From Saprospiraceae bacterium (lineage in GTDB: Bacteria; Bacteroidota; Bacteroidia; Chitinophagales; Saprospiraceae), in assembly GCA_029262975.1 (NCBI GenBank), contig JAJCYJ010000287.1:1-8730 (forward strand): 8,730 bases of DNA, given 5' to 3'. The translations under genes and the position numbers were made by a program. The notes under the pieces were generated by a model. That model was not told the origin of the DNA. It was given only the letters and a program-made list of their open reading frames with translations, and ran no database searches. Shown here in pieces: positions 1-6,893 of the stretch; position 1 is the stretch's first letter; each line of letters opens with the position of its first letter.

Positions 1-1
1 A

Positions 2-400
2 GCTCTTCCACTTTTTAGCCCCGATATTGATCGGGCACCATATCCTGATGTTGTGCTCAATTGGCGACGGATTGTTGCTTCGTCAGATGGCGTTATCATC
101 ACGACTCCGGCCTATTTGTTTAATATTCCAGCAACCTTAAAGAATGCGCTTGAGTGGTTGACCACCTCAGGTGAATTGGATGGCAAGCGCACCCTTGCTC
201 TCACATATTGCCCCCATCCACCTCGAGGAGAAGAAGCGATGCAATCAATGATTTGGTCATTAAAAGCCCTCAATGCTCAAGTTGTAGCACAGTGCCCTTT
301 ATTTCAAAATGAATTAAAAATTAATAAGCATGGCTCACTAGAAGGAGCTGAAAGTATAGAGATGATCACAGAAGCCCTTTCTTTGTTAGGCCCATGTTGA
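2..400 (+). CDS. NADPH-dependent FMN reductase family protein, 5' end missing
   Basis: The frame is open from the first bases of the window to the TGA at 398-400, giving the last 132 residues of a protein that normally has about 170-190. The GTG at 53 is not the start: the residues encoded before it (LPLFSPDID at 5-31) are the usual 'LPLFnpDlD' segment of the family. The flavin-binding signature follows: a DGVII strand, then TTPAY (101-115) and LKNALEW (137-157). Members of this flavodoxin-like family bind FMN and reduce flavins, quinones or other small acceptors with NAD(P)H in the cytoplasm; the substrate cannot be told from the sequence. The C-terminal third is less conserved but ends where expected. 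No clear terminator follows, and the next gene starts 144 bases downstream, so co-transcription is uncertain. Confidence 0.88.
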   Translation, partial: ALPLFSPDIDRAPYPDVVLNWRRIVASSDGVIITTPAYLFNIPATLKNALEWLTTSGELDGKRTLALTYCPHPPRGEEAMQSMIWSLKALNAQVVAQCPLFQNELKINKHGSLEGAESIEMITEALSLLGPC

Positions 401-463
401 GTTTCTTACTTATTAGACTTTTTAAGCTATATAAATTCGCAAATATATCCGTTACCACATTCC

Positions 464-492
464 TTGTATTTTTTATAAATTAACATAAGTTG
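464..492 (+). promoter_or_regulatory. Possible Bacteroidota-type promoter
   Basis: A TTG at 464-466 is followed after 19 bases by TAAGTTG (486-492). This loosely resembles the -33 TTTG and -7 TAnnTTTG boxes known from Bacteroides and Flavobacterium. The -7 match is imperfect and the region is AT-rich, so chance is a real alternative. If used, it would drive the small exported protein gene at 545. Confidence 0.2.
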
Positions 493-544
493 TAAGGATG
501 ATAAGAATTGTGGTGCCTACATTAGCCGCTCTTAATAACCAACC

Positions 545-898
545 ATGATCTTGATTCGTACCCTCCTTCTCATCTTTCATTTTTTTTCATTTAATGATAC
601 CAGTGATTTCACACCTGTGGTAGAAACCGAAATCACTTACTCTGAAATTCAGATAAAAAGTGTCATAAGTGAGGATAATAACCAAGTCTTCATTGATATA
701 AAATTGCCTGAGGGAAGCGAAGTTGGTTTTGAGATCTATAATGAAAGCGGTAAAATCCTTCATTTATGGAATGATCAAGAACTCAATCCTGGTAGTCACC
801 AGCTTGCTTTAACTTTGCCTTCTCTTGAAAAAGGCAAATATTTACTCCATATTAAAGTCGGTACGTCAGTCTATAAACACTTGGTCTTATTACCCTGA
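545..898 (+). CDS. Small exported protein resembling a T9SS C-terminal sorting domain
   Basis: A 117-residue protein. ATG 545 is the first start after the in-frame TAA at 536-538. Residues 1-16 are a hydrophobic stretch after one Arg (MILIRTLLLIFHFFSF) and look like a short signal peptide, although no clean cleavage motif is visible. The rest alternates hydrophobic and polar residues like an Ig-type beta sandwich. The C-terminal half has the spacing of type A T9SS sorting domains: a 'xYNESGK' turn (G69), a 'LNPGSH' turn (G83) and 'LEKGKYLLHIKVG' (G97-Y99), ending in a hydrophobic strand. In typical T9SS cargo such a domain is fused to a large passenger and removed on secretion at the outer membrane; here there is almost no passenger. 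DUF3244-like periplasmic proteins have similar size and fold and are the main alternative. No operon partner is evident. Confidence 0.65.
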   Translation: MILIRTLLLIFHFFSFNDTSDFTPVVETEITYSEIQIKSVISEDNNQVFIDIKLPEGSEVGFEIYNESGKILHLWNDQELNPGSHQLALTLPSLEKGKYLLHIKVGTSVYKHLVLLP

Positions 899-903
899 AA
901 TTC

Positions 904-927
904 TGATAATATCGATTATTAATTTTT
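904..927 (+). terminator. Possible weak terminator after the small exported protein gene
   Basis: TGATAAT (904-910) can pair with ATTATTA (915-921) across an ATCG loop, with one G-T pair, and is followed by ATTTTT (922-927). It begins six bases after the stop codon at 896-898, which fits a terminator, but the stem is almost entirely A-T and would be unstable. Confidence 0.35.
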
Positions 928-1124
928 ACCTTTTAATCTCATTCTTCTTATTCAATTGATGGTCAAACCAATATGAACATTGATTATATTCTCAGACTCA
1001 ATGCCATTTAATTCGCCCACTTCATCCATTTTCAATTCTATTGAATTATCTCGAAAGGATATAAGCGTTTATGAGACCTGGCAGAAGTAAAAATGACTTT
1101 AGACCGTCGGATTTATCCCGAAAT

Positions 1125-1140
1125 TGGATTTATTAATCCA
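1125..1140. repeat. Short inverted repeat (TGGATT / AATCCA)
   Basis: A perfect six-base inverted repeat, TGGATT-TATT-AATCCA, lies about 130 bases before the tldD-like start. It could be a small RNA hairpin or a protein-binding site; nothing else around it decides between these, and a repeat this short can arise by chance. Confidence 0.3.
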
Positions 1141-1267
1141 TCAAATCTTAATTTTCTTCTAAATTCCGATAATTGATATAGTGTTCCAACTATTATCTCT
1201 TACCTTTTGCAACCTTATTAATGGTTCTTATGCTTAGAATCTATTCACTCTATAAAATTTAACTATC

Positions 1268-2908
1268 GTGAAAAGACGAGACTTTATTTATATGGCTGGT
1301 GCAGGTGCAGGACTTCTGGCAAGTCCTATACCGATATTGGGTAATACAATTCATACAAAAGAGTTGCTGAATCCCGGACTCGCAGTTGCGCAAAAAAAAG
1401 TACTTGCTGACGTGGCTTTAAACACTGCCCGCGGATTAGGAGCTACTTATGCAGATGCACGTATTGGAAGATATCTTAATCAATATGTATTTACCAGAGA
1501 GGCAAAAGTACAGAATACAGTAAGTACAGAGTCATTTGGCATCGGTATCCGAGTTTTGGCTCAAGGAACCTGGGGGTTTGCTTCTACTAACGATGTGAGC
1601 CCTGACGGCATCAAAAAAGCGACAGAACTTGCTGTATCAATAGCAAAAGCAAACGCTAAGATTCAGACAGAAGAAGTGATTCTTGCACCTGAAAAAGGTC
1701 ATGGAGAAATCTCATGGAGAACACCGATAGAAGTCAATGCAATGGAAGTCCCGGTCTCTGACAAAGTAGAAATGCTTCTTGAAGCTAATGCAAGAGCGAT
1801 GGAGAACGGTGCTAATTATATCAATAGCGGTTTATTCCAGGTAAACGAACAAAAGTATCTTGCTACATCTGAAGGATCGTATATCGATCAGGACATACAT
1901 CGGATATGGCCTCTGATCAATGTGACATGTATTAATAAGCAAACAGGAAAATTTAAAAATCGTCAAGGGTTAGGAGCACCTATGGGAATGGGTTATGAAT
2001 ACTTGATCCCGGATGCATCAGAAGAAGTTCAGGGTGCTGGAGGAGTTACGCTTTATCGCAACAGATATAATTTGATCGAAGATGCAAAAGCCGCAGCACT
2101 GCAAGCCAAGGAAATGCTTGATGCACCATCCATCGAACCAGGCAAATATGACCTCGTACTGGAACCAAATCATTTAGGACTTACCATTCACGAATCAGTG
2201 GGTCACCCGCTTGAATTAGATAGGGTACTTGGATATGAAGCGAATTATGCCGGGACAAGTTTTGCGACACTGGACAAATGGAAAGCTGGCAACTTTAACT
2301 ATGGCAATGAACTTGTCAACCTGGTTGCTGATAAAACGCAAACGGGCTCATTAGGAGCTGTAGCATATGATGATGAAGGTGTAAAGTGTAAAAAATGGGA
2401 TTTGGTCCGCAATGGTATCCTGGTGAATTACCAAGCGATCCGGGATCAGGTACATATGATTGATCAGAATGAATCACACGGCTGTTGTTACTCACAGAGC
2501 TGGAACGATGTTCAATTCCAAAGAATGCCAAATGTCTCTTTAGAACCCGGTACAGAAGAATATTCCATCAATGATATGATTAAAGATGTAGAAAAAGGAG
2601 TCTATTTAGTAGGAAGGGGGTCATACTCGATTGACCAGCAACGATATAATTTCCAATTTGGAGGTACGCTTTCTTATGAGATAGAAAACGGCAAAATAAA
2701 AGGTATGATTAACGATGCCGCTTACCAATCCAATACGCAGGAGTTTTGGAATAGTTGTGCAAAAATATGTGATCAACGTGACTACAGGATGTTTGGCTCA
2801 TTCTTCGATGGCAAAGGACAACCGAGTCAGGTAAGTGCAGTTTCACATGGCTGTTCGACTTCAAGATTCAACGGTATCAATGTTATAAATACCGGTAGAA
2901 ACATTTAA
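1268..2908 (+). CDS. TldD-type metallopeptidase with Tat signal
   Basis: A 546-residue TldD/PmbA-family protein. TldD and TldE/PmbA form a zinc peptidase that in E. coli processes the microcin B17 precursor and degrades unfolded CcdA; the substrate here is unknown. GTG 1268 is the only usable start near the upstream stop (1253) that includes the whole signal: M-K-R-R-D-F followed by a hydrophobic, Gly/Ala-rich stretch to about residue 26, a classic twin-arginine (Tat) signal of Bacteroidota type. The N-terminal domain covers about residues 45-150. The metal motif HESVGH (H308, E309, H313) follows the family's 'PGKYDLVLEPNHLG' strand. The third zinc ligand in E. coli TldD is a Cys in a C-terminal CG-x-x-GQ segment; here the matching segment reads DGKGQP (514-519), with the nearest Cys at C529 in SHGC. 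The partner gene starts 21 bases downstream, so the two are surely co-expressed. Confidence 0.93.
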   Translation: MKRRDFIYMAGAGAGLLASPIPILGNTIHTKELLNPGLAVAQKKVLADVALNTARGLGATYADARIGRYLNQYVFTREAKVQNTVSTESFGIGIRVLAQGTWGFASTNDVSPDGIKKATELAVSIAKANAKIQTEEVILAPEKGHGEISWRTPIEVNAMEVPVSDKVEMLLEANARAMENGANYINSGLFQVNEQKYLATSEGSYIDQDIHRIWPLINVTCINKQTGKFKNRQGLGAPMGMGYEYLIPDASEEVQGAGGVTLYRNRYNLIEDAKAAALQAKEMLDAPSIEPGKYDLVLEPNHLGLTIHESVGHPLELDRVLGYEANYAGTSFATLDKWKAGNFNYGNELVNLVADKTQTGSLGAVAYDDEGVKCKKWDLVRNGILVNYQAIRDQVHMIDQNESHGCCYSQSWNDVQFQRMPNVSLEPGTEEYSINDMIKDVEKGVYLVGRGSYSIDQQRYNFQFGGTLSYEIENGKIKGMINDAAYQSNTQEFWNSCAKICDQRDYRMFGSFFDGKGQPSQVSAVSHGCSTSRFNGINVINTGRNI

Positions 2909-2929
2909 ACAAATTAAAAGCAAAAAACA

Positions 2930-4246
2930 ATGGCAATATATACTAAGGAAGAGGCCAGGCAAATAATGGATAAGGCTCTTCAATTTTCAAAAGCCGATGG
3001 ATGTGAAGTCAATTTATCGGGTGATAACAGTGGCAACATCCGATATGCCAGGAATACTGTATCGACAGCAGGAGCACGTTCTAATCAAACACTTGTAGTA
3101 CAGTCCAATTATGGCAAAAAGGTAGGTACCGCAACTATAGAAGAATTTGATGATAAGTCTTTAGAAAAAGTCGTCAGACGTTCTGAAGAGCTGGCTCAAT
3201 TATCTCCGGAATCGGAAGAATTTATGCCACCTCTTGGACCACAGACTTACGATCCTTCGATTACTTATAATAAAAATACTGCTGCTATTTCGCCGGATTA
3301 CCGGGCTGCTGTTGCCGCCTCAAGTATCGAGCCAGCGAAATCAAAAGATGTAACAGCCGCAGGATTTTTCGAAGATTCTGAGAATTTCTCGGCGATGCAT
3401 AACTCCAATGGTCTTTCAGCATATGAACGATCTACTGGATTAGATTTTACAGTTACAATGCGATCCAATGATGGATCTGGTTCAGGTTGGGTAACACGGG
3501 ATTATAATGATGTAAGCAAGTTTGACCCTGAGTTATCATCCCGGATTGCTATTGACAAAGCGATCATGTCCAAAGAAGCCAAAGCCATTGAACCAGGAAA
3601 ATATACTGTTATTCTCGAACCAGCGGCAAGTGTGGGTCTTCTGCGTAACATGTTTTTCTCGCTAAATGCCCGAAGTGCTGATGAAGGCCGATCATTCATG
3701 GCAAAAGAAGGAGGAGGCAACAAAATAGGTGAAAAAATTGTTGATGAAAGAGTAAATGTTTATTCAGATCCGCTACACCCACTAGTACCTGCTTCCACCT
3801 GGACAAATGATGGGATACCGAGGAAAAAGACAACATGGTTAGAAGGGGGAGTAGTGAAGAATTTGGCATATAGCCAATATTGGGCTGATCAAAAAGGCGT
3901 AGCGCCATTACCCTTTCCAGGAAATGCAATAATGGAAGGTGGAGACGCAAGCCTGGAAGACATGATAAAAGATACCAAAAAAGGAATTCTTGTGACAAGG
4001 ATGTGGTATATACGGAATGTGGATCCTCAGACCTTGTTATATACAGGGTTGACTCGTGATGGCACCTTCTTTATTGAAAATGGAAAAATCAAGCACCCTG
4101 TAAAGAATTTCAGGTTTAATGAAAGTCCGATAATTATGCTTAATAACCTGGAAACTTTAGGCCAACAGGTTCGCATTAATGGAAGTCTTATTCCATATAT
4201 GAAAATTAGAGATTTTACATTTACGAGTCTTTCCGACGCTGTGTAA
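2930..4246 (+). CDS. PmbA/TldE-type partner of the TldD-like peptidase
   Basis: A 438-residue TldD/PmbA-family protein starting at ATG 2930, 21 bases after the tldD-like stop. The N-terminal part (about 5-100) is the typical family domain, with 'RYARNTVSTAG' and 'KKVGTATIEEFDD'. The core resumes at 'IEPGKYTVILEP' (about 220-231). Where TldD carries HExxxH, this protein has 'AASVGLLRN', so it cannot bind the catalytic zinc and fits the non-catalytic TldE/PmbA role of shaping the peptide channel of the heterodimer. There is no signal peptide or membrane segment, in contrast to its neighbour. The C-terminal region keeps family features: 'TRMWYIRNVDPQTLLYTGLT' (about 350-369), then 'GTFFIENGKIKHPVKNFRF', ending with 'IPYMKIRDFTF'. 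Length is normal. Transcription probably ends at the hairpin 70 bases downstream. Confidence 0.92.
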   Translation: MAIYTKEEARQIMDKALQFSKADGCEVNLSGDNSGNIRYARNTVSTAGARSNQTLVVQSNYGKKVGTATIEEFDDKSLEKVVRRSEELAQLSPESEEFMPPLGPQTYDPSITYNKNTAAISPDYRAAVAASSIEPAKSKDVTAAGFFEDSENFSAMHNSNGLSAYERSTGLDFTVTMRSNDGSGSGWVTRDYNDVSKFDPELSSRIAIDKAIMSKEAKAIEPGKYTVILEPAASVGLLRNMFFSLNARSADEGRSFMAKEGGGNKIGEKIVDERVNVYSDPLHPLVPASTWTNDGIPRKKTTWLEGGVVKNLAYSQYWADQKGVAPLPFPGNAIMEGGDASLEDMIKDTKKGILVTRMWYIRNVDPQTLLYTGLTRDGTFFIENGKIKHPVKNFRFNESPIIMLNNLETLGQQVRINGSLIPYMKIRDFTFTSLSDAV

Positions 4247-4315
4247 TTTCTAAGAAATTGAAAGATCCCAGGAATGCACAATTCCGGATTTTGATCTAAA
4301 TTTAAATAATCGAAT

Positions 4316-4358
4316 GCGATTTGGTGCCTTGTTAAGAGAGGGCACCATTCGCTTTTTT
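4316..4358 (+). terminator. Rho-independent terminator after the tldD/pmbA-like pair
   Basis: TGGTGCC (4322-4328) pairs perfectly with GGCACCA (4341-4347) across a 12-base loop. The stem can be extended by GCGA (4316-4319) with TCGC (4349-4352) around a small internal loop. It is followed directly by TTTTTT (4353-4358). Position after the stop, GC-rich stem and T-run are all as expected. It separates the peptidase pair from the downstream operon, though read-through is possible. Confidence 0.8.
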
Positions 4359-4390
4359 ATGTCACTGGTGGATTGGGCTTAGAAGAAAAT

Positions 4391-4400
4391 GTGATATCAC
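4391..4400. promoter_or_regulatory. Perfect 10-base palindrome GTGATATCAC before the DUF4159 gene
   Basis: GTGATATCAC is a perfect palindrome ending 14 bases before ATG 4415, in the 56-base interval between the terminator and the operon start. Its position suits an operator or part of the 5' leader. TGTGA...TCAC recalls a CRP half-site pair, but the spacing is two bases rather than six, so I do not assign a regulator. Confidence 0.3.
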
Positions 4401-4414
4401 TTAATTGATAATAT

Positions 4415-5044
4415 ATGGACCGCTTGCAAGGTGGAAAATTTGTCTTTACGCGATTAATGTATGATTCCGGCGATTGGGATACAGACCAGCGCATGCCTTC
4501 CAATCTATTACATACTTTAGTTACATATACTACTATTCCCGTACAGACAGATGAGGTGATTGTGCCATTGCGCAATAAGGAAATTTTTAATGCTCCCTTT
4601 TGCTATATCTCAGGTCATAAATTAGTACAGTTTACACAAGAGGAAAGGGAAAACTTTAAAGCATATGTAGATCGAGGTGGATTTGTATTCGCTGATGATT
4701 GCAATCATGATATTGATGGTCTCTTTGCCAAATCTTTTGAAACACAAATGGCCGATATATTTGGAGATGATGCACTTGTCAAAATTCCAAATGATCACAA
4801 CATATATAGCAGCTTTTTTAAATTTGACGGACCGCCTACAACCTCTCAAGAGTTAAATGGTTGGGGAGATGACCTCGTGCATAATTATCTTAAGGCGATA
4901 ATTATAAATGGAAGGATAGGGGTTCTTTATTCAAATAAAGATTATGGGTGTGAATGGGATTACGATTTCAGGAATAAGCGGTGGTATAAAAATGATAATA
5001 CTCGATTTGGAGTGAATATCGTGATGTATGCTCTGACCGCTTAA
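4415..5044 (+). CDS. DUF4159 domain protein
   Basis: A 209-residue protein made up of one DUF4159 domain. ATG 4415 is the only start after the in-frame TAA at 4409-4411. Family features in order: 'FVFTRLMYDSGDWD' (about 8-21), 'MPSNLLHTLVTYTTI', the 'NKEIFNAPFCYISGH' strand-turn, 'RGGFVFADDCNHDIDGLF' in the centre, 'KIPNDHNIYSSFF', and 'VLYSNKDYGCEWDYD' near the C-terminus. The domain is thought to have a class I glutamine amidotransferase-like fold, but no Cys-His-Glu triad is evident, so catalysis cannot be claimed. There is no signal peptide, so this copy should be cytoplasmic. It is the first gene of the operon, 11 bases before the MoxR gene. In several alphaproteobacteria (from memory) a DUF4159 domain is fused behind a BatA-type N-terminus, which hints that it works with the membrane protein encoded at 6890-8053. 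Confidence 0.88.
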   Translation: MDRLQGGKFVFTRLMYDSGDWDTDQRMPSNLLHTLVTYTTIPVQTDEVIVPLRNKEIFNAPFCYISGHKLVQFTQEERENFKAYVDRGGFVFADDCNHDIDGLFAKSFETQMADIFGDDALVKIPNDHNIYSSFFKFDGPPTTSQELNGWGDDLVHNYLKAIIINGRIGVLYSNKDYGCEWDYDFRNKRWYKNDNTRFGVNIVMYALTA

Positions 5045-5055
5045 AAGAGAATAAA

Positions 5056-6033
5056 ATGAATGAAGAACAAGTGAGTGAGCTTCTTTCTAAAATTAAAGAG
5101 CTCAAAAAGGCAGTTCATCAGGTAATTGTCGGACAGGATGAAGTATTGGATCAACTGATTATAGGCATGCTTGCTTCAGGACACGTACTGCTTGAGGGAG
5201 TCCCGGGCCTGGCCAAAACTTTGATGATCCAGAGTCTCTCGAAGGCGCTGGATTTTTCGTTTAAACGGATTCAATTTACACCCGATTTGATGCCTTCCGA
5301 CATTCTTGGAACAGAAATTCTTCAAGAGGATGAGAAAGGCCGGCGCTACTTTAAATTTACTCCCGGTCCGGTTTTTACCAATATGTTGCTAGCTGACGAG
5401 ATTAACAGAACTCCACCTAAGACCCAATCTGCACTCTTAGAATTAATGCAGGAATATAATATTACTTATGCCGGGAAAAAGTATGACCTTCCAAAACCTT
5501 TTTTTTTACTGGCCACACAGAATCCGATCGAACAATCTGGCACATTTCCTTTACCTGAAGCCCAGGTCGACAGATTCCTATTATACATTAAAGTCGGTTA
5601 TCCCAGTGAAGCTGAAGAAGAACAAATTCTAACACTCACCACTGGCGGTGCAACGCCCGAAGTGCCCGTAATATGCAATGCAAATGACATTTTAAAACTT
5701 CAAAAACTATGCAGGGAAGTACATATTGATAAAGGGTTGATATCATCAGTTACCCGACTTATAAGACAAACGAGACCTGATACTTCATCTGAATCTATAA
5801 TAAAGGAATATGTAGATTGGGGAGCAGGTCCAAGAGCAGGTCAAGCTTTAATCCTGGCAGCAAAAGGTCATGCTCTACTCAATCAGAGATATGCTGTAAT
5901 TCCAGAGGATTTAGAAAGAATGATCTATCCCACTTTGCGCCATCGACTCATTCTGAATTTTAAAGCAGTTTCTGAAAAGATGGAAGTAACGGATATACTT
6001 TCGGCGTTATCCAAAATAATTAAGATAGTATGA
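5056..6033 (+). CDS. MoxR-type AAA+ ATPase
   Basis: A 325-residue cytoplasmic ATPase, normal length for MoxR. Walker A is GVPGLAKT (48-55, K54), with the 'AKT' ending typical of MoxR proteins. Walker B is ADEINR (113-118, D114/E115), followed by 'TPPKTQSALLELMQE'. Sensor 1 is ATQNP (N156), followed by 'GTFPLPEAQVDRF', and the C-terminal lid helices contain 'WGAGPRAGQALILAAKG'. MoxR ATPases form hexameric rings that act as chaperones or remodel partners, usually with a DUF58 or von Willebrand A protein encoded next door, as here. ATG 5056 lies 11 bases after the DUF4159 stop and the gene overlaps the DUF58 start by four bases (ATGA), so coupled translation is likely. A run of nine T's near 5509-5517 encodes Phe codons and does not disrupt the frame. 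The remodelled target is unknown. Confidence 0.95.
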   Translation: MNEEQVSELLSKIKELKKAVHQVIVGQDEVLDQLIIGMLASGHVLLEGVPGLAKTLMIQSLSKALDFSFKRIQFTPDLMPSDILGTEILQEDEKGRRYFKFTPGPVFTNMLLADEINRTPPKTQSALLELMQEYNITYAGKKYDLPKPFFLLATQNPIEQSGTFPLPEAQVDRFLLYIKVGYPSEAEEEQILTLTTGGATPEVPVICNANDILKLQKLCREVHIDKGLISSVTRLIRQTRPDTSSESIIKEYVDWGAGPRAGQALILAAKGHALLNQRYAVIPEDLERMIYPTLRHRLILNFKAVSEKMEVTDILSALSKIIKIV

Positions 6034-6893
6034 AAGATACCCAGATCCAATTTGATGCTGCGCTCATAGACAGTGTGCATTCATTGGAATGGATCGCAAG
6101 GTATATGGGTAAAGGATTATTAATTGGAAAGCACAAATCCCGAAAACTTGGAACAGGCATGGAATTTAGTCAGTTTCGACCTTATGCTCAGGGGGATGAT
6201 CTTCGTTTGTTAGATTGGAAAATGTATGCTAAGACTGGTAAATTCTTTATCAGATTATCTACTCTTGAAGTAGATCAAGAATTAACTATTCATATAGATA
6301 ATTCTCCTTCTATGAACTATGAAGAAGAAGGATCTTCAAAATTACATATTGCCAAAATTATAACGGCAACATTAAATTACATAATGGCCCAACAGTCAGA
6401 TAAATTTTCCTGGGAGAGTTACTCATTTGTATTTCCTAAAGGAACTGGTCTACAACATTGGAAACGGTCTCTGATTTCTTTGTTTGAGTCAGAATCGGCC
6501 AATCATAATTATGAGTATTCATCCTCATCTAAAGGCATTCATCTTTGGATTACCGATTTATACATGGATTTAAATGACATTAAATCAACTATTAAGTCGT
6601 TCATGGGGATTAAGAGGGAACTTATATTATTTCACTTGATCGGTAATAAAGAAGAAAATTTAGAATTTGATCCAAATTCTAAATTCATTGATTTGGAAAC
6701 AAATGAAGAGGTACAAGTAGATACTAAGTATTACGCACGTCAATACAAAGAGCAATTGGGTCAGCATATTTATGATGTAAAGCGGTATTGTGAGGATATG
6801 GGTGTATTATATGAAAAGGTTTATATGAGATCCAACATTCCAGGTCTCCTTCGTGAATTTATTTCAAGATATAATTATTTGGATACCCGATGA
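6030..6893 (+). CDS. DUF58 domain protein with intact DxSxS motif
   Basis: A 287-residue soluble protein starting at ATG 6030, which overlaps the MoxR stop. The DUF58 signature is complete: 'SRKLGTGMEFSQFRPYAQGDD' (about 37-57, GDD at 55-57), 'LRLLDWK' (58-64), 'TGKFFIRL', then the von Willebrand A-like strand with DNSPSM (D90, S92, S94). This DxSxS is the first part of a metal-ion-dependent adhesion site, and 'LWITDLYMD' (D176) falls where a later metal-site loop is expected. DUF58 proteins are standard partners of MoxR ATPases and probably deliver or recognise the target. No membrane segment is present. The gene ends in an ATGA overlap with the BatA-like gene. Apart from the MoxR link, the role is inference. 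Confidence 0.92.
   Translation: MKDTQIQFDAALIDSVHSLEWIARYMGKGLLIGKHKSRKLGTGMEFSQFRPYAQGDDLRLLDWKMYAKTGKFFIRLSTLEVDQELTIHIDNSPSMNYEEEGSSKLHIAKIITATLNYIMAQQSDKFSWESYSFVFPKGTGLQHWKRSLISLFESESANHNYEYSSSSKGIHLWITDLYMDLNDIKSTIKSFMGIKRELILFHLIGNKEENLEFDPNSKFIDLETNEEVQVDTKYYARQYKEQLGQHIYDVKRYCEDMGVLYEKVYMRSNIPGLLREFISRYNYLDTR

Larger units (their letters stand above)
899..1267. other. Gene-free 369-base stretch upstream of the tldD-like gene
   Basis: This AT-rich stretch has stops in all + frames and no reading frame longer than about 20 codons that looks coding. It holds a weak hairpin with a T-run at 904-927, a direct repeat of GGATTTAT (1109-1116 and 1127-1134), and a hairpin at 1125-1140. The promoter of the tldD-like gene should lie here, but I cannot identify a convincing -33/-7 pair; TACCTTTT at 1201-1208 is the nearest -7-like string and has no TTG at the right distance. 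Confidence 0.6.

Noticed and set aside
53..400. Complete short gene starting at GTG 53
   Set aside because: The upstream codons in the same frame encode conserved FMN reductase residues, so this is the tail of a gene cut by the window edge.
1071..1136. 21-codon reading frame starting ATG 1071
   Set aside because: It has an AAAGGA upstream at 1053-1058, but the spacing is long and the peptide has no recognisable feature; frames this short are expected by chance.
1201..1208. TACCTTTT as a -7 promoter box for the tldD-like gene
   Set aside because: The last base does not match TAnnTTTG, and the nearest upstream TTG (1173-1175) is 25 bases away rather than about 19-21.
3696..3998. 100-codon frame on the - strand inside the pmbA-like gene
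   Set aside because: It is opposite a well-conserved gene, and its Leu/Pro-rich translation with no domain is typical of a shadow frame.
4391..4400. CRP-type binding site at the palindrome
   Set aside because: CRP sites need TGTGA and TCACA separated by six bases; here the halves are two bases apart.
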